Below, piece by piece: positions 33,260-39,099 of a stretch of DNA of 39,099 bases (its first letter is position 1; each line of letters starts with the position of its first letter). Origin of the DNA: Gammaproteobacteria bacterium. Its GTDB lineage: Bacteria > Pseudomonadota > Gammaproteobacteria > QZLD01. The notes below the pieces were generated by a model that was not told where the DNA came from, ran no database searches, and saw only the letters and a list, made by a program, of their open reading frames with translations. The position numbers and the translations under genes are program-made. The stretch covers positions 1 to 39,099 of the forward strand of contig QZLE01000147.1 of NCBI GenBank assembly GCA_004796365.1, read 5' to 3'.

Positions 33260-34269
33260 TGTTGTGCTCCTTCATCTTGTTTCGCGGGAACTGATGGTTT
33301 ATCTCCACACTGTTCCTCAGTTTTAGATTCCAAGTCACCTGCTGTAACAGAACGGAAGAAATCATCAAAGCGTCCGCGTTCCAGATGGATCTCTTTCACA
33401 TCCCAACCTTTTGACTCGACCAGAGCGGATACCTTATTGAAAAGATCGGTTCCATTTTTTTTATCAGTAGGGAAGGTAGTAAATCTTTCGGTTATTTCAT
33501 CAAATTTAACGGATGTCGCGCCTTCAACCTGTTCCAGGCTGGTAATCACGTCGCTGAAGTCACCATCTTCACTAAAGCTGATGGTTACGGCTCCGTAGTA
33601 TTGTGAGCGTTCTTCTAGTTCATGTGGTTTTCCGTATGCGACAATTGAGCCTTTATCGATCACAATCGCTCTGGAACAGACCGCGCTGACTTCTTCCAGG
33701 ATATGGGTAGAAACAATAATGGTTTTGTCCTCGGCCATAGCCTTGATAAGTTTGCGAACCTCGTATTTCTGATTTGGGTCGAGTCCGTCGGTTGGTTCAT
33801 CTAGGATCAGAATTTTGGGATCGTGAATAATTGCTTGTGCTAGCCCGACGCGGCGTTTGTAACCTTTGGACAGGGTGTCGATAGGTTTGAATAATACATC
33901 TTGGATATGGGTCTGTTTGATAACAGCATCTATGCGCTCTTTGACTTTGCTACCGGTAAGTCCGCGTACCTTGGCGATAAATATGAGGAACTCTTCTGGA
34001 GTCATGTCGCCATAGGCCGGAGCGCCTTCAGGCAGATAGCCAATAATTGACTTGGCTTGTACCGGTTCCTCGGTGATATCGTGGCTCCCAACAGTAATCT
34101 GTCCATCGCTTGGGGTAAGAAAGCCGGTAATCATCTTCATCGTTGTAGACTTTCCAGCACCATTTGGGCCCAGAAAGCCCAGCACTTCGCCTGACTCAAC
34201 AGTAAATGACAGATCATTTACCGCGGTGAAGCTGCCAAACATCTTGGTAATATTTTTCAAACTAATCAT
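33256..34269 (-). CDS. ABC transporter ATPase (GldA-like)
   Basis: A 337-residue nucleotide-binding subunit: Walker A GPNGAGKST (about 34-42), signature LSKGYKRRVGLAQA (about 135-148), Walker B ILILDEPTDGLDP, H-loop histidine in STHILEEV. The C-terminal about 100 residues follow the DUF4162-like extension common in this exporter class. It is the first gene of a four-gene minus-strand operon (ATPase, permease, GldG-like, DUF4340) of an export system. The substrate cannot be inferred. A palindrome lies 48 nt upstream of the start. Confidence 0.95.
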   Translation of the reverse strand: MISLKNITKMFGSFTAVNDLSFTVESGEVLGFLGPNGAGKSTTMKMITGFLTPSDGQITVGSHDITEEPVQAKSIIGYLPEGAPAYGDMTPEEFLIFIAKVRGLTGSKVKERIDAVIKQTHIQDVLFKPIDTLSKGYKRRVGLAQAIIHDPKILILDEPTDGLDPNQKYEVRKLIKAMAEDKTIIVSTHILEEVSAVCSRAIVIDKGSIVAYGKPHELEERSQYYGAVTISFSEDGDFSDVITSLEQVEGATSVKFDEITERFTTFPTDKKNGTDLFNKVSALVESKGWDVKEIHLERGRFDDFFRSVTAGDLESKTEEQCGDKPSVPAKQDEGAQQ

Positions 34270-34317
34270 TTGTTAGCCCTATGCTTAAACTATCAAATTG
34301 CATATTGATAAGGCACC

Positions 34318-34332
34318 TGACACTAGGTGTCA
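34318..34332. promoter_or_regulatory. Palindrome upstream of the Gld-type ABC operon
   Basis: TGACAC (34318-34323), TAG, GTGTCA (34327-34332) is a perfect 6-bp inverted repeat. It lies 48 nt upstream of the ATPase start codon. It could be an operator for a dimeric regulator; no regulator is identified. Confidence 0.35.
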
Positions 34333-34726
34333 AGAGGTGTAAAAGGGATGGGTAAAAAAAGATTTATTAATGGAATCTATACAAATTATTGCTGTCCATA
34401 ATTCTTCGCAGCTATTTTCACTGTTTCCTATCGTGATTTCTGCAGAAGTTGCTTTGATGCATCCCTGATTATTAATTTTGCGCAGCGATAATACCATTTT
34501 ATTGGTGCTAGATTAATAGCAAACAGTGATATATTTTTTATCATATTGATAGGTAATAATATTTTTTTAGTCTTTTGTATTGCGCTTCAGCAGCAGCTTA
34601 ATTTCTGCAAAATATTTAAATATAAAAAGCTGAGCAAAACAGTATGTTGAGGTTTATATATAAAGAATACTTTAATAAAAAAATATAACTGCCTGGTATC
34701 TAAAGTATACGTAATTATATTGAATA

Positions 34727-34761
34727 TTATCCACAGAAGCTGTGGATAACTTTGTGGACAA
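34727..34761. promoter_or_regulatory. Cluster of three DnaA-box 9-mers
   Basis: TTATCCACA (34727-34735) and its exact reverse complement TGTGGATAA (34741-34749) are perfect DnaA boxes in inverted orientation with a 5-nt gap; the inverted repeat is 10 bp per arm. TGTGGACAA (34753-34761) is a one-mismatch box. The site sits in AT-rich sequence between divergent genes. It could be a DnaA-titration or regulatory site, or part of an origin. Confidence 0.55.
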
Positions 34762-35046
34762 AACACAGATAACCGGAAAAAATGCAATAAAAACGTGAAC
34801 TATATCAAATTGGTTAAATTTTAAACAGCCAAAAATACCTAATTAAAACAATAGCATAAAGTGGAGGTATTGATTTTGTTACATTTTTTTGAAACTGGTT
34901 AACGTTTTTTCTAACTTTGTTAACAACTTATGTGGAAGGACAAAACATCAACCATTAAAAAACATATTGTTGCAGCAGCAAGAAAGAGGGAAATTATCGC
35001 TAAAGTTGCTACTCTTATTGTTAAGATAGAGAATGCGGAAAAAACT

Positions 35047-35691
35047 ATGGATGACAGCCCATATACACCACCAGAGTCTGACCTGGAAAATAAAAAACTA
35101 TTACCCAAAGGGTTTAATGAAAAAAACTTAAGTAGCAGAAATCTCTTTCTTGCTGGTTGTATCTCTTTGCTGATGATAATTATTGATATAGCGAGTTATG
35201 CACTTTCAATTTTATCAGCAGGTCCAACATCACCTATGCAAAACGAATATATTGTTATTGCTTTGATCGCTATAGGTCTTAGTATTTATCTTTTAACTGT
35301 ATTAAAAAAGTTTTTAAAACTTAGGCTGTATGCAAAAGGTACTGATGGCTATATAAACATCTTGATTATACTGAATCTTGTTTCGCTGATTTTTCTTTTC
35401 TTTTCGGTTTCAGATATTCAATCACTGAAAACTACTATGGCCATGATCAATATTATTGCTTTATGTCCGATTGGTATTGTTGTTATCTTATTTGGTTTGA
35501 AGCTTAAAAAATTACCGGAGTATCCTGGGTTGAACTTTTATGCTTGGGCCATGATTGCGTCCGGGATAGGGTATGCAACAATAGTTTTGTTTTTTCTAGG
35601 TTTTTTTGTCGGTATTCTTGCCCATATTCCGTATGCATTAATTATGTTTACCGCCTCGGCTGAAGTGGCTAGAATCCCCAAAGCCCCCTAA
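35047..35691 (+). CDS. Small multi-pass membrane protein, unknown function
   Basis: A 214-residue membrane protein. The start at 35047 is chosen because MDDSPYTPPESDLENK matches the polar start (xNPYxPPxSDLE) common in such gammaproteobacterial membrane proteins; a frame from 34930 would add 39 basic residues. There are about six hydrophobic segments: about 30-56, 65-90, 100-122, 130-150, 165-185 and 190-205. No enzymatic motif is seen. It lies upstream of the secreted 662-codon gene on the same strand with a 140-nt gap. Function unknown. Confidence 0.72.
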   Translation: MDDSPYTPPESDLENKKLLPKGFNEKNLSSRNLFLAGCISLLMIIIDIASYALSILSAGPTSPMQNEYIVIALIAIGLSIYLLTVLKKFLKLRLYAKGTDGYINILIILNLVSLIFLFFSVSDIQSLKTTMAMINIIALCPIGIVVILFGLKLKKLPEYPGLNFYAWAMIASGIGYATIVLFFLGFFVGILAHIPYALIMFTASAEVARIPKAP

Positions 35692-35831
35692 ATCTCTAAT
35701 TTAACTCTGGGTTGGTAGGAAAATATCTTTGCTAAGCCTATTTGTTTCATTAAATTTCGTTTATTATCTACTGACCTATCTGTTCTAGGTGGTTTTTTCA
35801 CGGAAGTACAATTTAATCAGGGAGAATGGAC

Positions 35832-37814
35832 ATGCATAACAATTTGCATCGGTTGTTATTTTCATCAATTATTACAGTATTTTCTTTAGCTTTATTCGTT
35901 TCATCAAATGCAGCTATGGCTAAACCGGCGATGGCGTTTGTTCAGGTCAATAAATTTCGCCCAATGCGCACTATTCCTTCAGCAGGCGCAGTAAAAGAGG
36001 TTGGTGGAATTCAGTATGGCAAGCATGTTGATATAAAGCTAAAAGATGGCTCAACTGTTAGATGTTTTCCCGCTGCAACCAAAGATCCGCAAAAAGTATC
36101 TAAGAACTGGTATTACCTACCAACTAATCCGAGAATTTCCACTGATAAAGATGGTACTCCAAAGTTTTCAATGGTACGTTTTGTAACAGATAAGACCAAA
36201 GAACAGGGGGGGGTTGATGGCGCCATTCTTCACTTTATGGTTGAGTATGGCCTGGATAAAAAACAAAAGAGAGAAGTAGCAAAGCTTCTTAAAAAAGAAA
36301 TGAAAGGCGCAAAGCTAAAAGGTGCAGTGCCGCTGGAGCAGGGAGCTGAAGGCAGTTCCTTCCAGGTTGTATCAGCGACCCTAAATGACAAGGGGTTTAG
36401 TTCAACTCTCATTACCAGTGGTAAAGCGCCGGTAATGGAGGGACAGAAGGTTGCAGTTGCAGCTAGATTAGATCAATACGGAGCAACCCTCCTGGCCAAG
36501 AGTATGGAAAATCCAACCACTGATATTTCTGTGGTTTTTGATTTGCAATATGTAGTTAAGCTACCTGCATATGATGTTACTGTTACCATTGATTATGACC
36601 AGTTCCATGTGATATCAAGTGAGTCAGAACAAAATCGTGACAAAATTACTAAGACTAAAAAATACTGGGATCCAAAATTCTGGAATATTTTCCATCACTC
36701 CAAGAAAAAGACTACCACTTTGACAGAAACAGAAAAGACGGAAATTGTGGATTTTCTTCAAGAAACCGGTGTGGTTCAGTTCGACTATATTCAGCATGTC
36801 CCAGATGCAGATAAAGAGATCGTTGAGAGTGGGTTGCATAAGTTGGTTATGGAATCATTCTTTGATATGCAGGACCGCCTTGGAACCCCTCCAGAAGAAG
36901 GTGGAGATGACGAACTAAACGAAGAGGAAAAACAGCGCCGCGAAGAGCGTGCAAAAGCTGCAAGAAAGGTGAATCATTACAGATATACCCAGGCTAAACA
37001 AAAAACCATTACACGTAAGTCTAAGCAGGTGTTGTCACTGAAAAAGGTAATTGCCAGATATGAGCCGCACCAAATGGTTGGCAATATTGGTACCTGGTAT
37101 AACAAATACAAAGATAATCCAAAGTTGTTCAGCGAAGTGAATTTAGACGATCCATTCTTCCAAAGGCGAGAGGTTCGTTTTGTAATCGATAATGAAGCTT
37201 ATGATATCTTTGAGCAGATGGTTAACTATGCAACAGTAAAGGTTAGGGTAAACCGCAAGGGACAGAGGCCATTTCTTGATGAAGTTACCATCGATAAAAA
37301 ATATTTGGAAAACAGTGGACAAACAGCAATGTTATCCTATGCACGCATGGGTGATGATGCGCAAAACTTTGAATATGCAGCACAGTGGAGTTTGCGTGGG
37401 GGCCACCTGTATCCTAAAAAACCTAAATGGAAGAGTGGTGAGTTAATGGCAGTAACCCTTGCAGCTCCAGTTGAACCACAAATCATTGAGGCTGAGGCAG
37501 ATTTGGATGAGCTGGAAGAGATGAATATTGCCCGGGCGACAATCGAGCTAAGGTATAAAAGATTTGGCAAAAAATACGACGACAAAAAAGGGTTTGCTCT
37601 ATCACCAGGAGTAGGTGAGCCAATTGTATCCAAGACTATTTATAATGACAGTGATAATGATCTAATAGAATATCGTGTAATCTATCACCATAAAAAGGCT
37701 GGGAAAGTAAAAGATGATACTTGGAGAACAGTTGATGGTGGTTACATCTATTGTGCTCCAAGCGAAATGATAGTCAACATAATTGCAGATATAATTGAAA
37801 AGTTAGCAAATTAG
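35832..37814 (+). CDS. Large secreted protein of unknown function
   Basis: A 660-residue protein (start at 35832; a start at 35826 adds two residues and has its ribosome binding site too close) with a signal peptide (about 1-32, ending in AAMA). No transmembrane helix follows, so it should be periplasmic, surface or secreted. The middle has a Glu/Arg/Lys-rich stretch (about 360-400, EEEKQRREERAKAARK). A segment reading NPTTDISVVFDLQYVVKLPAYDVTVTIDYDQ looks like a structural domain of uncharacterised exported proteins; I cannot name the family. A strong terminator follows 34 nt after the stop. It is probably transcribed alone or after the membrane gene. Confidence 0.78.
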   Translation: MHNNLHRLLFSSIITVFSLALFVSSNAAMAKPAMAFVQVNKFRPMRTIPSAGAVKEVGGIQYGKHVDIKLKDGSTVRCFPAATKDPQKVSKNWYYLPTNPRISTDKDGTPKFSMVRFVTDKTKEQGGVDGAILHFMVEYGLDKKQKREVAKLLKKEMKGAKLKGAVPLEQGAEGSSFQVVSATLNDKGFSSTLITSGKAPVMEGQKVAVAARLDQYGATLLAKSMENPTTDISVVFDLQYVVKLPAYDVTVTIDYDQFHVISSESEQNRDKITKTKKYWDPKFWNIFHHSKKKTTTLTETEKTEIVDFLQETGVVQFDYIQHVPDADKEIVESGLHKLVMESFFDMQDRLGTPPEEGGDDELNEEEKQRREERAKAARKVNHYRYTQAKQKTITRKSKQVLSLKKVIARYEPHQMVGNIGTWYNKYKDNPKLFSEVNLDDPFFQRREVRFVIDNEAYDIFEQMVNYATVKVRVNRKGQRPFLDEVTIDKKYLENSGQTAMLSYARMGDDAQNFEYAAQWSLRGGHLYPKKPKWKSGELMAVTLAAPVEPQIIEAEADLDELEEMNIARATIELRYKRFGKKYDDKKGFALSPGVGEPIVSKTIYNDSDNDLIEYRVIYHHKKAGKVKDDTWRTVDGGYIYCAPSEMIVNIIADIIEKLAN

Positions 37815-37847
37815 ATTTGTATACATATTACGCTATTGTACTCAGAC

Positions 37848-37874
37848 TGCCCGATTTTATCGGGCATTTTTTTT
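37848..37874 (+). terminator. Rho-independent terminator after the secreted-protein gene
   Basis: A perfect 8-bp stem, TGCCCGAT (37848-37855) and ATCGGGCA (37859-37866), with a TTT loop is followed by eight Ts (37867-37874). It ends transcription of the gene ending at 37814. Confidence 0.92.
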
Positions 37875-37962
37875 ATAACTAAATATGTCTATCATGTCCC
37901 CCCAAGTTTGGTAAATATATACTATTATTTAAAACAACTTACCAAAATTTTATGGCATCATT

Positions 37963-38724
37963 ATGGGCAAAAAAATCCTGCTTATTATTTATATGGTCTT
38001 TTTTGCAAGTTCAATTGCTGCTGCCCAGGAAATAAAGTCCCCTTCTCAGATCATAACTTTTAACATGACCTATGATGGTTACCCACCGTTTATGATTTGT
38101 AATAAGGAGGAAAAAACTTCGTGTGGGATAATGTATGAAGTTTTTACCAAAATAATGGGTAAGTTAGGGTATTTAGTGCGAACAATACACGTACCGAAAA
38201 AAAGAGAAATTGAATTTTTTATATCGGGGAAATTAGATGCACATGCAATGGCAAAGGAATGGGTGGAAAACCCTGAGGATTATGTTTTTAGTGCGCCGAT
38301 CTTAAAAGCTCGAAACCTAATATTTTCAAATGTAAATAATCCTGTTAAATATAGAAGCATCAAAGATTTACTTGGTAAAAGAGCCATAACCAACCTAGGT
38401 TTTGTTTACCCACCTTTAACCAAATATTTTGAGGAAGGAGCTATTAAGAGATTTGATGCCATAGGTGAAAAAGCAATGATGCGAATGGTGTTATATGGGC
38501 GTGGTGATTTTGCAATAGTTAATGAGCATGTTGGTAGGTGGCTTATTAAGAATAATAGCTGGCATAATAAGTTTGTGATTTCTGAAAGAGATATAACAAA
38601 CTATGATTACAGAATTATGTTCACAAAAAAGCTTGAAAAGGTTGTTACAAAATTTAATCAGCACCTTGAAATAATGAAAGAAAACGGGGAGATCGATGAA
38701 ATTATTTCAAGGTATATCAATTAA
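37963..38724 (+). CDS. Family-3 periplasmic solute-binding protein
   Basis: A 253-residue exported protein with signal peptide (about 1-21, ending AAAQ). The mature part has the SBP_bac_3 layout: TYDGYPPFMICNKEEKTSCGIMYEVFTKIMGKLGY, a lobe crossover near SAPILKARNLIFSN, and the hinge GKRAITNLGF. Such proteins usually bind polar amino acids for ABC import or feed receptors. Two cysteines (about 47 and 55) could form a disulfide. No permease or ATPase is adjacent. The start has a weak ribosome binding site. A related gene follows after 9 nt. Confidence 0.85.
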   Translation: MGKKILLIIYMVFFASSIAAAQEIKSPSQIITFNMTYDGYPPFMICNKEEKTSCGIMYEVFTKIMGKLGYLVRTIHVPKKREIEFFISGKLDAHAMAKEWVENPEDYVFSAPILKARNLIFSNVNNPVKYRSIKDLLGKRAITNLGFVYPPLTKYFEEGAIKRFDAIGEKAMMRMVLYGRGDFAIVNEHVGRWLIKNNSWHNKFVISERDITNYDYRIMFTKKLEKVVTKFNQHLEIMKENGEIDEIISRYIN

Positions 38725-38733
38725 GAAAATAAT

Positions 38734-39099
38734 ATGAAGGTACTTGAAACTATTTTCTTATGGTTAAATATTCAAAAAATAGCAATTATTATTATTGCTA
38801 TTTTGATTATTATCTTTTCTGCGCTAAGTCTGGCTGATGAAAAAAAAGTAACTTTAGCATTTGAAGAAGTACCCCCTTATGCCTATTACGAAGATGGAGA
38901 GATAATAGGTTTTTATCCTGATTTACTAAAGGCTATCTATAAAGATAGTGGCTACAAAGTACAAATGAAAATTTTGCCTCCAAAAAGAAGCAATAAATGG
39001 TGTGAACAAGGGATTATAGATGGGGTGGTTGGTATTGCTGATGGTGTTATTACATTTGAAGGAGAAGTGTTTTCTGAAAAAATATATGAAGCTAGTATA
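38734..39099 (+). CDS. Second family-3 solute-binding protein, truncated by window end
   Basis: An open frame runs from the ATG at 38734 to the last base, 122 codons with no stop. It opens with an N-terminal hydrophobic segment (about 17-33, AIIIIAILIIIFSALSLA) that looks like a signal peptide or anchor. The next part, KVTLAFEEVPPYAYYEDGEIIGFYPDLLKAIYKDSGYKVQM, matches the start of SBP_bac_3 domains. It lies 9 nt after the previous gene and is likely co-transcribed with it. The rest of the protein is outside the window. Confidence 0.82.
   Translation, partial: MKVLETIFLWLNIQKIAIIIIAILIIIFSALSLADEKKVTLAFEEVPPYAYYEDGEIIGFYPDLLKAIYKDSGYKVQMKILPPKRSNKWCEQGIIDGVVGIADGVITFEGEVFSEKIYEASI

Larger units (their letters stand above)
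34270..35046. other. AT-rich intergenic region (777 nt)
   Basis: No gene can be supported here. It holds a TGACAC-TAG-GTGTCA palindrome (34318-34332), a repeated CATATTGATA word (34301 and 34542), a cluster of DnaA-box-like 9-mers (34727-34761), and the likely promoter/5' leader of the small membrane gene. It separates two divergent genes. An in-frame ATG at 34930 exists but lacks a normal start context. Confidence 0.6.

Noticed and set aside
34270-35046. Chromosomal origin oriC
   Set aside because: Only three DnaA-like boxes, no GATC cluster and no origin-associated genes nearby; kept as a DnaA-box cluster only.
34930-35046. Longer N-terminus for the small membrane protein
   Set aside because: The extra 39 residues are basic and atypical; the start at 35047 gives the common PYxPP-type N-terminus.
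35774-35798. Intrinsic terminator after the small membrane gene
   Set aside because: The stem is only 5 bp (ACCTA/TAGGT) and AT-rich, though a T-run follows; too weak to call.
37836-38063. 75-codon open frame overlapping the first binding-protein gene
   Set aside because: It overlaps the terminator and the start of a gene with a clear signal peptide; no features of its own.
1-39099. tRNA, rRNA, CRISPR arrays, transposases or integrases
   Set aside because: None could be recognised in the window on either strand.

Overview
The window looks like a chromosomal segment of a low-GC gammaproteobacterium with a polar-type, RpoN-controlled flagellum. The evidence is the E. coli/Pseudomonas-like order flgDEFGHIJKL, a near-perfect sigma-54 promoter in front of flgG, an L-ring lipoprotein and P-ring protein (Gram-negative envelope), a Prc-type tail-specific protease, a CpxRA-like two-component pair, and EAL/GGDEF and 7TM-DISM signalling proteins. 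The genus cannot be fixed from the sequence alone. No rRNA, tRNA, CRISPR array, transposase or integrase was seen.

Layout. Positions 1-10384 (+): flagellar hook, rod, ring and junction genes flgD, flgE, flgF, then a terminator and a sigma-54 promoter, then flgG, flgH, flgI, flgJ, flgK, flgL. Positions 10414-10785 (-): a small orphan gene resembling phage 'ABA sandwich' proteins. Positions 11075-13234 (+): the periplasmic protease Prc. Positions 13341-20409 (-): a compact six-gene run, read from 20409 downwards: TetR-like/PqqD fusion, ATP-grasp ligase, PLP-dependent decarboxylase, urea-transporter/M23-metallopeptidase fusion, TPR protein, outer-membrane barrel-like protein. Positions 20512-23251 (-): histidine kinase, response regulator (both CpxA/CpxR-like) and an NlpC/P60 lipoprotein. 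Positions 23340-29534: a PAS-GGDEF-EAL protein (-) divergent from a 7TM-DISM hybrid histidine kinase (+). Positions 29618-34269 (-): a four-gene Gld-type ABC exporter operon. Positions 34270-35046: an AT-rich intergenic stretch with a cluster of DnaA-box 9-mers. Positions 35047-39099 (+): a small membrane protein, a large secreted protein of unknown function, and two tandem family-3 solute-binding proteins, the second cut by the window end.

How the genes work together. The flagellar block is a standard structural set; its internal terminator plus sigma-54 promoter splits it into a flgD-F part and a flgG onward part. The most unusual part is the six-gene minus-strand operon. It combines a peptide-binding (PqqD-like) domain, two amino-acid/peptide-modifying enzymes (ATP-grasp and fold-III PLP decarboxylase), a membrane channel of the urea-transporter family fused to a cell-wall-type metallopeptidase, and two proteins that appear exported to the periplasm and outer membrane. 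It lies just downstream, on the same strand, of a CpxRA-like envelope sensor and an NlpC/P60 cell-wall hydrolase. I read it as a candidate envelope-linked biosynthesis and export system. Its product is unknown, and this reading is inference from domain content and gene order.
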